Under the pieces are notes generated by a model. It saw only the letters and a list, made by a program, of their open reading frames with translations. It searched no databases and was not told the origin of the DNA. From NCBI GenBank assembly GCA_017632935.1, contig JAGBQJ010000039.1, forward strand, positions 1 through 64,000: a stretch of 64,000 nucleotides of DNA, given 5' to 3'. The stretch comes from Bacteroidales bacterium. GTDB taxonomy: Bacteria > Bacteroidota > Bacteroidia > Bacteroidales > F082. Position 1 is the first letter of the stretch; each line of letters opens with the position of its first letter. Positions 24,716-32,434 of this stretch are shown piece by piece. The position numbers and the translations under genes are program-made.

Positions 24716-25540
24716 TTACCCTATCGGAATCTGAATCACCGACAGCCATTTTTCGGGATCGTCTTGATTCCAAACGCCATCAATGTAGCAGGTGCGGTGA
24801 TGGCCAACGACCTTGTAGCCCTGCTCATCGATGTAGCGGAAAGCCTCTGTGTACGACTCGTAAAATCGTTCGTATGGGCCGATATGCTTCATACAGAGTG
24901 CCTTGGGTACGGCTGGCAGACGCTTGAACTGGATGATGGCGCTGTCTTCGCCCATTTCTTCAACTTGTTCGCAATACTCGATGTCGATGTCTGTCGGCTT
25001 GTACTCCTTGTTGTGTTCGATGGTGAAGCAGTAGCCGGGCGGCGGACACTTGCAACCGAGCCTTTGCATCTCGGGGCCGATGACGTTGACGCACAGCGGG
25101 CCAAGGGCGGCATAGTTAGGGATGACTTCACGATGGCTTGCCACGATGATTTCGGGCAGTGATTGGATGCTGAATTTTTCCATTTTAGTGATTTGTTTGC
25201 GAGAGTCCCTCCAATTGAGCAGTTGGTCACGGCGGGCAATCAGTTGCTTCAGCTGCTTTTCCGTTTCCTTGATCTTCTCGTCCATCTGCCGGATGTCGGG
25301 CGTGTGTGAACCGTCTTCGTACAGTTCCTTGATTTCATCCAGCGAGAACCCGAGCCGTTGCAGGTCGCGGATGGATTGCAGCGTTTGCATCTGGTCGATG
25401 CTGTAGTAGCGGTAGCCCGTCCACTCGTCCACCTCGTCAGGCAGGAGTAGTCCCTTCTGCTCGTAATGGCGCAAGGTCTTCACAGTCACTTGCATCATCT
25501 TGGAGAACTCTCCGATTTTTAACTTTGTTTTGTTGCTCAT
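24716..25540 (-). CDS. MerR-family regulator with GyrI-like effector domain
   Basis: A 274-residue transcription factor. Residues 5-75 are a MerR winged helix (KIGEFSKMMQVTVKTLRHYE, GYRYYSIDQMQTLQSI), residues 80-115 a coiled-coil dimerisation helix (EKIKETEKQLKQLIARRDQL), and 120-274 a GyrI/SOUL-like ligand-binding domain (IIVASHREVIPNYAALG, MKHIGPYERFYESYTEAF). The architecture equals that of BmrR, which senses multiple drugs and activates efflux. No efflux gene is directly adjacent. The start at 25540 is preceded by a perfect -7 box TAACTTTG (25568-25575). Confidence 0.92.
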   Translation of the reverse strand: MSNKTKLKIGEFSKMMQVTVKTLRHYEQKGLLLPDEVDEWTGYRYYSIDQMQTLQSIRDLQRLGFSLDEIKELYEDGSHTPDIRQMDEKIKETEKQLKQLIARRDQLLNWRDSRKQITKMEKFSIQSLPEIIVASHREVIPNYAALGPLCVNVIGPEMQRLGCKCPPPGYCFTIEHNKEYKPTDIDIEYCEQVEEMGEDSAIIQFKRLPAVPKALCMKHIGPYERFYESYTEAFRYIDEQGYKVVGHHRTCYIDGVWNQDDPEKWLSVIQIPIG

Positions 25541-25567
25541 CGTACGATTTTTATGCTTAAGCGGCTG

Positions 25568-25575
25568 CAAAGTTA
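25568..25575 (-). promoter_or_regulatory. -7 promoter box of the MerR gene
   Basis: TAACTTTG on the minus strand, 28 bp upstream of the start codon. Confidence 0.6.
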
Positions 25576-25614
25576 AACCTTGCCCCAAGGGACGAGTCAA
25601 GAGAAAAATTCATT

Positions 25615-25700
25615 TATTTCATTTTGTTCTTTTTCGGCTTCGGCTGTGGCAATGCCTTACAGGTCTCTTTGTGATTGCGCAAAGGTACGAATATTCACAA
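25615..25700 (-). pseudogene. Relic of a second tfoX-like gene (internal deletion)
   Basis: The plus-strand text TTCTTTTTCGGCTTCGGCTG then TGGCAATGCCTTA matches the 3' end of the tfoX gene at 28242. The following CTTTGTGATTGCGCAAAGGT then ACGAA matches its promoter region at 28574-28600, including the -7 box TACCTTTG. The whole body of the gene between these ends is missing. This is a duplicate of tfoX reduced to its two ends. Confidence 0.7.
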
Positions 25701-25725
25701 TAAGAATGGAGTAAATGATCTGCAA

Positions 25726-25762
25726 AACCGCCGCAATGGTCAAGAAAAACCTTGCGGCGGTT
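25726..25762. repeat. CCGCCGCAA palindromic repeat, copy 3
   Basis: AACCGCCGCAATGG pairs with CCTTGCGGCGGTT around the loop TCAAGAAAAA. It is the most perfect member of the family and lies in the divergent region upstream of the Crp-type regulator. Confidence 0.7.
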
Positions 25763-25830
25763 GGGTTGTTAGAACTTTGTGCTACGCTTCTTCAATGGCT
25801 TCCACTGGGCACATCAGGCTTTTTTTTCCG

Positions 25831-25838
25831 TATTTTTG
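25831..25838 (+). promoter_or_regulatory. -7 promoter box of the Crp/Fnr regulator gene
   Basis: TATTTTTG, a perfect match, 18 bp before the ATG at 25857, giving a very short leader. Confidence 0.6.
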
Positions 25839-25856
25839 CGCCAAAATAATATTGAG

Positions 25857-26462
25857 ATGGAAGAACTGAAACGTATCAAACTCTTTGCAGGATGCAGCGA
25901 TGAATCTTTGGAGCGTCTGCTCGAAAGCCCTTGTCGGCGACAGAATTATCCCGCTGGAAGGCGGATGCTTAACCCGGGTGACCCTTGCCGTGCGCTGATG
26001 GTGCTTGTCGAAGGTCGGGCCGAGGCGCGAATGATGGGCGAAGAAGGCCGCGAGGTGCTTGTCGACCACCTGAAAGCCCCAATGCTGCTGGCTCCAGCGT
26101 TTCTGTTTGCCAACAATAATGTTGTTCCTGTGGAAGTCACCGCCCTTAATGATTGCGTGGTTTGGCACATCAACCGCGAAGCCTTTTTCGAGTTTATGCA
26201 ACAGGAGCCGACTGTGTTGCGTGCCTTCCTTGAAATCCTCTCCGAGCGAGGCCGTTTCCTAAGCCGAAAAATGCGCACCTTCGCCGTCAACAGCCTTCGC
26301 AACCGCGTCATCGAATACCTTGAAGCCAACGGCAGCATCACTTCCGTGGCCGCCGCTGCCGAACAACTTGGCGCAACAAGACCCTCACTCAGCCGTGTCC
26401 TCTCGGAGATGGTGAGCGAGGGCCTTATCACAAAAGATGGGAAAGGCTACAAGAATTGTTAA
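25857..26462 (+). CDS. Crp/Fnr-family regulator, HcpR-like
   Basis: A 201-residue regulator. Residues 10-120 form a cyclic-nucleotide-binding-like jelly roll ([20 protein letters not shown]) and residues 145-201 a winged helix ([35 protein letters not shown]). It lacks the cysteines of an Fnr iron-sulfur cluster. It converges on hcp with a 4-bp overlap at the stops. In Porphyromonas and sulfate reducers a regulator of this family, HcpR, activates hcp under nitrosative stress; the position of a palindrome at the hcp promoter (28186-28199) supports the same pairing here. The upstream extension to 25779 is rejected in favour of the ATG at 25857. Confidence 0.85.
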   Translation: MEELKRIKLFAGCSDESLERLLESPCRRQNYPAGRRMLNPGDPCRALMVLVEGRAEARMMGEEGREVLVDHLKAPMLLAPAFLFANNNVVPVEVTALNDCVVWHINREAFFEFMQQEPTVLRAFLEILSERGRFLSRKMRTFAVNSLRNRVIEYLEANGSITSVAAAAEQLGATRPSLSRVLSEMVSEGLITKDGKGYKNC

Positions 26463-28120
26463 ATTCCAAAGATTCTCATATCTTCCTCAACCGTACTAAT
26501 CCCGCCAATGCCGAAGTTTTCGACCAAGACTTTTGCCACATTTGGTGAAAGGAACGTGGGCAAGGTCGGGCCGAGATGGATGTTCTTCACGCCGAGGCTG
26601 AGAAGGGCTAACAGAACGATGACAGCCTTTTGCTCGTACCAAGCGATGTTATAGGCGATAGGCAATTGGTTTACATCGTCCAAGCCGAACACTTCCTTCA
26701 GTTTTAATGCGATAAGTGCCAGCGAATAACTGTCGTTGCACTGGCCCGCATCCAACACGCGCGGAATGCCATTGATGTCGCCCAAGCCAAGTTTGTTGTA
26801 CTTGTATTTGGCGCAACCCGCCGTTAGGATGACGCAATCCTTGGGCAAGGCCTTGGCAAATTCGGTGTAGTATTCGCGGCTCTTCATACGACCGTCGCAG
26901 CCTGCCATCACCACAAACTTGCGGATGGCACCGCTTTTCACGGCCTCTACTACTTTGTCGGCAAGGGCAAACACCTGTTCGTGGGCAAAACCTCCTATAA
27001 TCTTGCCCGTCTCAATCTCTTTAGGGGCTTGGCAGGTCTTGGCCAAAGCGATAATTTCACTGAAATCCTTTTTGCCGTTGGCATCAGCGGGGATGTGCTT
27101 CCAACCCGGAAAACCCGTGCTGTTGGTGGTGAAAACGCGGTCTTTGTATGTGGCATTGGCCGTAGGCGGCACGATGCAGTTGGTGGTGAACAGAATGGGG
27201 CCGTTGAAGGCTTCAAACTCCTCGCGCTGTTTCCACCAAGCGTTGCCGTAGTTGCCTTTCAAGTGGCTGTATTTCTTTAGTTTGGGGTAATAATGTGCAG
27301 GTAACATCTCGCTATGGGTGTAGATGTCGATGCCAGCGTCCTTGCTCTGTTCCAAAAGTTGCTCAATGTCGTTGAGGTCGTGGCCGCTGATGAGGATGCC
27401 TGGACGGTTACCAACGCCAATGTTCACCTCGGTGATTTCAGGGTTGCCGTAAGCGGTCGTATTGGCTTTGTCGAGCAGTGCCATCGCCTTCACGCCCCAT
27501 TCGCCTGTTTTCAGGACAAGAGCGGTGAGTTCATTGGCATCGTTGCAGGTCACTAATTGGCCAAGGGTTTGCAGGATGAACTCGTTGATGTCGCTGTCCA
27601 CCTGACCGAGGCGAGCGGCGTGTTCCAAGTAGGCGGCCATACCTTTAAGGCCGTACATAGTCAACTCCTTCAGCGAGCGGATGTCCTCGTTGCTTTCGGC
27701 TAATACGCCCACGTTTTGCGCTTTCTCGTCATATTGCTCGCGGGGGCTATTCCATTCCAATACATCAAGTTTCGGGAGCACGATGCCTTTCTTGTCGGTC
27801 ACGCGGTCGATAAACATATTGCGCAATTCCAAGCCCTTGTCGATGCGGGCGTAGATACTCTCCGCGTCGAAGTTGGCATTGGTGATGGTCGAAAACAGTG
27901 CGTCGTTCACAAAGGCGTGGATGCTCTTGCGGAAATCGCAATAATCGTGTCCACATCCATGCTGGTGATGGTTGGCGATGACGCCCAATCCTTTAAGGAC
28001 ATAAATCAAAAGGTCTTGTGCGTGAGCCACTTGTGGGGTCTTTCCGCACACTCCTGAAATCTTACAGCCGGTGCATCCGGCGGTTTCCTGACATTGGAAA
28101 CAAAACATTTTCTCGTTCAT
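26459..28120 (-). CDS. hcp: Hydroxylamine reductase (hybrid cluster protein)
   Basis: A 553-residue cytoplasmic iron-sulfur protein that reduces hydroxylamine or nitric oxide. The N-terminal cluster ligands are in [20 protein letters not shown]. Later blocks for the hybrid 4Fe-2O-2S cluster include [19 protein letters not shown] in similar form, [32 protein letters not shown] and [11 protein letters not shown], then [14 protein letters not shown] and [20 protein letters not shown]. Length and motifs are normal. The ATG at 28120 starts MNEKMFCF. The promoter has a perfect -7 box and a Crp-type palindrome at the position of a class II activator site. Confidence 0.96.
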   Translation of the reverse strand: MNEKMFCFQCQETAGCTGCKISGVCGKTPQVAHAQDLLIYVLKGLGVIANHHQHGCGHDYCDFRKSIHAFVNDALFSTITNANFDAESIYARIDKGLELRNMFIDRVTDKKGIVLPKLDVLEWNSPREQYDEKAQNVGVLAESNEDIRSLKELTMYGLKGMAAYLEHAARLGQVDSDINEFILQTLGQLVTCNDANELTALVLKTGEWGVKAMALLDKANTTAYGNPEITEVNIGVGNRPGILISGHDLNDIEQLLEQSKDAGIDIYTHSEMLPAHYYPKLKKYSHLKGNYGNAWWKQREEFEAFNGPILFTTNCIVPPTANATYKDRVFTTNSTGFPGWKHIPADANGKKDFSEIIALAKTCQAPKEIETGKIIGGFAHEQVFALADKVVEAVKSGAIRKFVVMAGCDGRMKSREYYTEFAKALPKDCVILTAGCAKYKYNKLGLGDINGIPRVLDAGQCNDSYSLALIALKLKEVFGLDDVNQLPIAYNIAWYEQKAVIVLLALLSLGVKNIHLGPTLPTFLSPNVAKVLVENFGIGGISTVEEDMRIFGI

Positions 28121-28155
28121 AGTATTGCGTGTTGGGTTAGTTTTGAAATTTGCCG

Positions 28156-28199
28156 CAAAACTACATACGAGGAATGACTTGAAGCGTAACAAATGTTAC
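28156..28199 (-). promoter_or_regulatory. hcp promoter with Crp/Fnr-type palindrome
   Basis: The minus-strand -7 box TAGTTTTG (28156-28163) is perfect. Upstream lies GTAACA-AA-TGTTAC (28186-28199), a perfect 6-bp inverted repeat whose centre is about 41 bp before the expected start of transcription. This is where a class II Crp-type activator would bind; the likely protein is the regulator encoded at 25857. Confidence 0.65.
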
Positions 28200-28241
28200 A
28201 GTGAAAAACAAAAATCCGTAAATAGAAAAAAACATATTTTT

Positions 28242-28562
28242 TCACTTTTTCTTTTTCGGCTTTGGTTGTGGCAATGCCTTAATGGTCTCGCGGACAAGCG
28301 CCGACAAATAATCCCTGTCGTCCACATCTTCGATGAAGAAAAAGTCTTTTGCGCCGTCGTAAGGCGGACGCATTTCGACGCTGCGCAACAGCGAGCGGCC
28401 AGCCTCGGTCGGTTTCAGATAGAAACGGTTATCGCAGACGAGGCCGAAGATGACGCCGTCGCAATAAATGCCGTAGTCGCCGAACATTTTTTTCACGGTG
28501 ATCTCGCCTGCACCAGCACATTGGTCGGCGATGTATTGAACGAAGTCGGGGTTGCTTGCCAT
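28242..28562 (-). CDS. TfoX/Sxy N-terminal domain protein
   Basis: A 106-residue protein that equals the TfoX/Sxy N-terminal domain: ITVKKMFGDYGIYCDGVIFG, then DNRFYLKPTEAGR and PYDGAKDFFFIED. TfoX controls competence in gammaproteobacteria, but short homologues like this one are widespread and of unknown role. The C-terminus is a Lys/Pro tail (PQPKPKKKK). A perfect -7 box TACCTTTG lies at 28587-28594. A gutted second copy of this gene is present at 25615-25700. Confidence 0.85.
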   Translation of the reverse strand: MASNPDFVQYIADQCAGAGEITVKKMFGDYGIYCDGVIFGLVCDNRFYLKPTEAGRSLLRSVEMRPPYDGAKDFFFIEDVDDRDYLSALVRETIKALPQPKPKKKK

Positions 28563-28586
28563 GGTGAGTTATCCTTTGTGATTGCG

Positions 28587-28594
28587 CAAAGGTA
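28587..28594 (-). promoter_or_regulatory. -7 promoter box of the TfoX-like gene
   Basis: TACCTTTG on the minus strand, 25 bp upstream of the start; the same box survives in the relic at 25680-25687. Confidence 0.6.
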
Positions 28595-28620
28595 CGAAAA
28601 ATCTCAATAAACCAGTCGGC

Positions 28621-28755
28621 CTATTGCCGCTTCGCCTCATAGCCGATGTCAGTGATGGCCTTGATGACGGCCTCGTCGGTGATGTCGCCTTTGACGGTGG
28701 CGGTGCCAGCGGCGAGGTCCACGGTCACCTCATCGATGCCCTGCAAGCCTTGCAT
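28621..28755 (-). pseudogene. Relic of a heavy-metal-associated (HMA) domain protein
   Basis: The 44 codons from the ATG at 28755 encode MQGLQGIDEVTVDLAAGTAT, then VKGDITDEAVIKAITDIGYE and AKRQ. This is the second half of an HMA domain as found in copper chaperones and CopA. The first half with the metal-binding GMxCxxC motif is absent; upstream in this frame there is a TGA stop, and the sequence merges with the 3' end of the MptD-like gene. I read this as the product of a deletion that joined the two genes. Confidence 0.6.
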
Positions 28756-29320
28756 AATTCAATGTTGTCGCAGTCTTTTTCATCACACGCTCCGCCAGTC
28801 GCATGGCGAGCATGGCGATGGGTATGGTCAATGCTATGACGACAATTAGCATGGGGATGTTGTCGATGACGGGTTTCATCAGCTCGTCATAACCGGCAGG
28901 CATCTCCTCGACGGCAGCGGCCAACGAGCCTTCGGTGTCGGTCCACCAATGAAGGGTATAGGCGAAAAACGAAAAAGCGAAGGGAACGAAGCTCCAGCGG
29001 ACACCTTTCATCGTGTCGTAGCCTTTCATCTTTCGGAGAATCTCGGCCAAAGCGGTCAAAACAACCGTTCCAATGATGTAAGCCAGATCCGCTTCGCCCG
29101 CTATCAAGAACAGGACGAAGATGAATCCGTTCAGGGCTGTTGCCGCCCCGAAGCCACGGATGAGGGTGCAGGTATAGAGGTAGATAAAGGCGGACACAAG
29201 CGGCAGCACCGCGCCGATATACGCATAGCATGCAGGGTGGATGGCGCCACTTGCAGCACCCAAAATGAACAAGGCCAAATAAGCGATGGCCATCAGGAAG
29301 ACTTTTAATACTGTTTTCAT
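28730..29320 (-). CDS. MptD-like putative ECF transporter S component
   Basis: A 196-residue membrane protein with five to six helices. Features such as ASGAIHPACYAYIGAVLPLV, FGAATALNGFIFVLF and LTALAEILRKMKGY resemble the Trep_Strep/MptD family, thought to be substrate-binding S components of energy-coupling-factor vitamin or metal transporters. The ATG at 29320 gives a good N-terminus (KTVLKVFLMAIAYLALFILG). The promoter has the shared 20-bp operator-like element. The last codons overlap an HMA relic, so the natural C-terminus may have been altered. Confidence 0.65.
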   Translation of the reverse strand: MKTVLKVFLMAIAYLALFILGAASGAIHPACYAYIGAVLPLVSAFIYLYTCTLIRGFGAATALNGFIFVLFLIAGEADLAYIIGTVVLTALAEILRKMKGYDTMKGVRWSFVPFAFSFFAYTLHWWTDTEGSLAAAVEEMPAGYDELMKPVIDNIPMLIVVIALTIPIAMLAMRLAERVMKKTATTLNYARLAGHR

Positions 29321-29347
29321 AGTTTTACTTTTTGATGTTTGACACTG

Positions 29348-29396
29348 CAAAGTAATGGCCATTTCAAAAATCGTGAAATCCCTATTGATGGGTATT
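29348..29396 (-). promoter_or_regulatory. Promoter with operator-like 20-mer, copy C
   Basis: Minus-strand -7 box TTACTTTG (29348-29355) and, 21 bp upstream, the inverted repeat AATCCCTATTGATGGGTATT (29377-29396, plus reading). It drives the MptD-like gene directly, without the terminator leader seen in copies A and B. Confidence 0.65.
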
Positions 29397-29511
29397 GTCA
29401 AGTGATCTTATCCCAAGTTTCGATGACTTTTGAGAACAAACGCCGCAAAGGTTCTTGTGTGATGCATGGGCAATTCATGATGGAGTTTCGGAGGAAACAG
29501 AGATGAAGAAA

Positions 29512-29550
29512 ACAAATCCGCCATTCAAGCTTTCGCTCGAATGGCGGATT
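29512..29550 (-). terminator. Terminator of the exported thioredoxin gene
   Basis: AATCCGCCATTC and GAATGGCGGATT form a 12-bp stem, followed on the minus strand by TTGTTTTC, 22 bp past the stop codon. Confidence 0.75.
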
Positions 29551-29571
29551 GTTCACTATAAACCTTAAAAC

Positions 29572-30648
29572 TTACTTGTGCACAATCACCAAGCGTTGGG
29601 TCGTTCCGTTGCTAGTTCTAACAAAGTAGATGCCTTCTTGGTACTTGGCAGTCGGGATGACCAATTGCGACTTGTCAGTGCGGAAAGTCTCGACTTTCTG
29701 CCCGACTACGTTGTAAAGGTTTACCACGCCAAGATTCTCGCCTTGGAGGGTTACGCTTTCGTTGGCGGGATTGGGGAACATGGTCAGCGTCGTGCTGTTT
29801 TCACCGACGCCGACGGTCATTTCGTAAACGATGTCGACCTCGAAGTTGCCCGCCGAAGTGTTGACATACATCTTTCCTTCGAAGTTTTCCTTCACAGGCA
29901 CATCGACATAGACATCAATAATAATGGTTTCTCCTGCCGTGACGGTCATGCCTTCGGTGACGTCTTGGCCATCATCCATGCAATGCAACGCAAAGATGGG
30001 GTCGGCAGTGAAGGCATTGACGGTTACGTCTTCAGCGGTCATGTTGGAAATGGTCAGTTGGCCAGGCTGATAGGTCTCACCATCGTTGTAGATGTGCAAG
30101 GTTTGCGGGTTGACGGTCAGCGTGCCTGTGCAGTCGTGGGGTTGCAAGCCGTTTTGTTGCATGGCATTGACCACATCTTGTGCCGAGAAGGGATAGAGAT
30201 CCAGCAGGCCTCGGATGGGGATGCTACGGTCGGGCATGATGAGGACGAGAGTGGGGCAGGCTTGGATGCCATAAAGGTCGAAGACCTCGTTGCCACCGCC
30301 GTCCTTGCCGACGGTGGGAAATTCAACACCGTATTCGTTGGCCCATTGCTGGCAGACGGCATTGCTGTCGATGTATGAGATTTCGATGTAGAATACATCG
30401 TGCATGTTGCAGCCCATCTGGGTATAAGAACCCGTGATGTAAGGCGAGATCTGCTGGCATTGTCCGCATGAGTAGAAGAAGAAGTCGATGAAGACGGCTT
30501 GACCGCGGTCAAGGATCTCGAAGAGGTTGTAGGTCTGTCCGTGGCAGTCGGTGACAGTGAAGTCGACGGCCTCAGTGAGGTTGGTCTGTTGTGCGCGAAG
30601 ACCTACTCCAAAGAGCAGGAACGCGAGGAGAATGTAAATTTTTTTCAT
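29572..30648 (-). CDS. Exported thioredoxin-like protein with type IX sorting domain
   Basis: A 358-residue secreted protein. Signal peptide: KIYILLAFLLFGVGLRAQ. Residues 25-170 form a thioredoxin/redoxin fold with the active site FYSCGQCQQISPY (CGQC) and the cis-Pro region YGIQACPTLVLI. A beta-sandwich follows (about 180-275), and the end is a type IX secretion domain: LTMFPNPANESVTLQG, VNLYNVVGQKVETF and GIYFVRTSNGTTQ. It is expected on the surface or in the medium, where it may form or reduce disulfides. The CxxC site is intact. Confidence 0.9.
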   Translation of the reverse strand: MKKIYILLAFLLFGVGLRAQQTNLTEAVDFTVTDCHGQTYNLFEILDRGQAVFIDFFFYSCGQCQQISPYITGSYTQMGCNMHDVFYIEISYIDSNAVCQQWANEYGVEFPTVGKDGGGNEVFDLYGIQACPTLVLIMPDRSIPIRGLLDLYPFSAQDVVNAMQQNGLQPHDCTGTLTVNPQTLHIYNDGETYQPGQLTISNMTAEDVTVNAFTADPIFALHCMDDGQDVTEGMTVTAGETIIIDVYVDVPVKENFEGKMYVNTSAGNFEVDIVYEMTVGVGENSTTLTMFPNPANESVTLQGENLGVVNLYNVVGQKVETFRTDKSQLVIPTAKYQEGIYFVRTSNGTTQRLVIVHK

Positions 30649-30750
30649 GGTGAAAAATGGTTTGTGGTTATACTTATTATTACTTTGGCACTTCGATATT
30701 GTGAGATCTGTCAGTTTTGTCTTCGGATAATTAATCCCACAATTAAAATG

Positions 30751-31743
30751 TCAATTTTCATTGTCTATGCTGATAATAGTGTATTTTCGTGTTCCGAGTC
30801 CAATCTGTTCGGCATATTCCACGGTATGGGTGCCGTGTTTCTTGTTGATGCGTTCTTGCAAAGGCTTGGCGTCATCGCCCTTGCTGCTGATGTGGTTGAA
30901 CACGAGGTCGAGGCAGGCTTGGTCGAGGGCGACGGGGTCAGTGGAGGCCAGAATGCCGATGTCCTTGATGCGCGGTGCGGCAGGGTGCCCGTCGCAGTCG
31001 CAGTCTACCGACATGTTGTTCATCACATTGATGTAGATGATGTCCTTGCCTTCCTGCTTGAAATAATCGTGTACGGCCTGTGCCGCTGCGGCCATCGACT
31101 CAAGGAAACTGTCCTGTTTGGCGATCGTCCAATGCTTCTGGCTCTTGCCCGCAGAGTGGATGTAGAGCTTTCCGGCGGTAGAGGCCACGCCGATGCTCTG
31201 GTTCTTCAGTACGCCGCCGAAGCCGCCCATGGCATGTCCCTTGAAGTGGGCCAGGTTGATCATAAAGTCGTAGTTTTGCAGGTGTGAGCCTACGATGTCA
31301 TATTGCAGATGTTTGGTGTCTTTGACGGGCAGCTGCATTTCGCCTTCCTCGTCCATGATGTCAACGGTGGCGATGTCGTTGTAGCCGCGTTCAGCGATGG
31401 CTTGGCGGTGCTTTTCGGTGTCGCCACGGTTGCCGCCGTAAGCCGTGTTGCATTCCACGAGGGTGCCGTTCACCTTTTGTACCAGGTTTTTGATCAGTTC
31501 GGGGCGCAGGTGGTTGCTCTTCGATGACTCGCCGGTGGAGATTTTAACGGCCACACGGCCGTGGGCCTCCACGCCCAAAGCCTCATAGATGCGCACCAGC
31601 CCCTCCGGACTGATGTCGGTAGTCATATAAACCGTTGCAGCCTCGCCTTCAGTCGTGGGTGGGGCGGGTTGATGTGTTTGTGCATGGCATGAAGCCATGC
31701 CGAGAATGCAAATCAGTGCCATAACGATAGTGCTTTTAGTCAT
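30751..31743 (-). CDS. DUF362 domain lipoprotein (paralog 2)
   Basis: A 330-residue exported protein with a lipobox in LGMASC (around residue 19) and a DUF362 domain. It shares long blocks with the paralog at 19030-20064: GLVRIYEALGVEAHGRVAVK, FKGHAMGGFGGVLKNQSIG, INVMNNMSVDCDCDGHPA and GILASTDPVALDQACLDLV. The conserved VDCDC motif could bind a metal or cluster, which is speculation. It starts 24 bp after the flavin-reductase-like lipoprotein gene and probably shares its transcript. Confidence 0.87.
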   Translation of the reverse strand: MTKSTIVMALICILGMASCHAQTHQPAPPTTEGEAATVYMTTDISPEGLVRIYEALGVEAHGRVAVKISTGESSKSNHLRPELIKNLVQKVNGTLVECNTAYGGNRGDTEKHRQAIAERGYNDIATVDIMDEEGEMQLPVKDTKHLQYDIVGSHLQNYDFMINLAHFKGHAMGGFGGVLKNQSIGVASTAGKLYIHSAGKSQKHWTIAKQDSFLESMAAAAQAVHDYFKQEGKDIIYINVMNNMSVDCDCDGHPAAPRIKDIGILASTDPVALDQACLDLVFNHISSKGDDAKPLQERINKKHGTHTVEYAEQIGLGTRKYTIISIDNEN

Positions 31744-31767
31744 ATTATTGTTGTTTTGTGAATAATG

Positions 31768-32376
31768 TTATCTCTTCCATGACCCAATCACCTCGCCGAC
31801 ATACACCGTATGGATACCAGCATCGAAACCGTCGTACCATTTCTTGGGCGTGTCGTTTCGGAAGTCTTGCTCCGTCTGATGCCATGCCGTCATGGTTTCG
31901 CACTCGATGACCAGGTTGGCTTCTTCGTAATAGGGTGTGCCGTGTTCGGTATAGGCCACATGCAGGCCGAGGGCAGCGGCCTTGTCGCCGTCGCGCCCAC
32001 TGTACTTGCCCATATACTGCCAAATCTTTGGGTCGTCGAACTGCATGATGGTGAAGCGTGGGTGTTTCTCCATAAACTCCCAGGTGTAGCGTGCTGGTGC
32101 CACATACACCGTCACTGCCGGACGGTCGTGGCCAAGGTAATTGCCGATGCCGCCCCAACCAATGGTCATGGCGTTGCTCTCGGTGGTGTCGCCCGAGCAT
32201 AGGATGAGGTTCTCGGTGAACCAGGTGAAGCCGTTCTTTTGAAATTCCTGTTGCACATCGAAGGCAGTCAGTTCGTTGTTTTCCTTATTCATAGTTTCGT
32301 TGTTTTGTTCCTGTCGTTGAGGACTGGCACAGCCGATGAGGGCGAGGCAGAAAAGGGTAATTAAGTGCTGTTTCAT
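31768..32376 (-). CDS. Flavin reductase-like lipoprotein
   Basis: A 202-residue flavin reductase-family split barrel preceded by a lipoprotein signal (LITLFCLALIGC, Cys near residue 16). The domain shows FTENLILCSGDTTESNAMTI, WGGIGNYLGHDRPAVTVYVA, HPRFTIMQFDD and YYEEANLVIECETM. Most family members are cytoplasmic, so a membrane-anchored extracytoplasmic form is unusual. The start at 32376 lies 26 bp from a perfect -7 box (TATCTTTG, 32402-32409) that backs onto the promoter of the divergent transporter gene. Confidence 0.82.
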   Translation of the reverse strand: MKQHLITLFCLALIGCASPQRQEQNNETMNKENNELTAFDVQQEFQKNGFTWFTENLILCSGDTTESNAMTIGWGGIGNYLGHDRPAVTVYVAPARYTWEFMEKHPRFTIMQFDDPKIWQYMGKYSGRDGDKAAALGLHVAYTEHGTPYYEEANLVIECETMTAWHQTEQDFRNDTPKKWYDGFDAGIHTVYVGEVIGSWKR

Positions 32377-32401
32377 TGAAAATGATGTGTTTATTGAAGC
32401 G

Positions 32402-32426
32402 CAAAGATAAACAATTTCTATCTTTG
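32402..32426. promoter_or_regulatory. Back-to-back promoters of flavin reductase and EamA genes
   Basis: TATCTTTG on the minus strand (32402-32409) and TATCTTTG on the plus strand (32419-32426) lie 9 bp apart. The plus box is only 8 bp from the ATG of the transporter gene, so that mRNA would have almost no leader. The two promoters would compete for polymerase. Confidence 0.6.
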
Positions 32427-32434
32427 CGCCCGAA

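Noticed and set aside
29578-30378. Open plus-strand frame of 266 codons
   Set aside because: Antisense to the T9SS thioredoxin gene, with no signal or motif.
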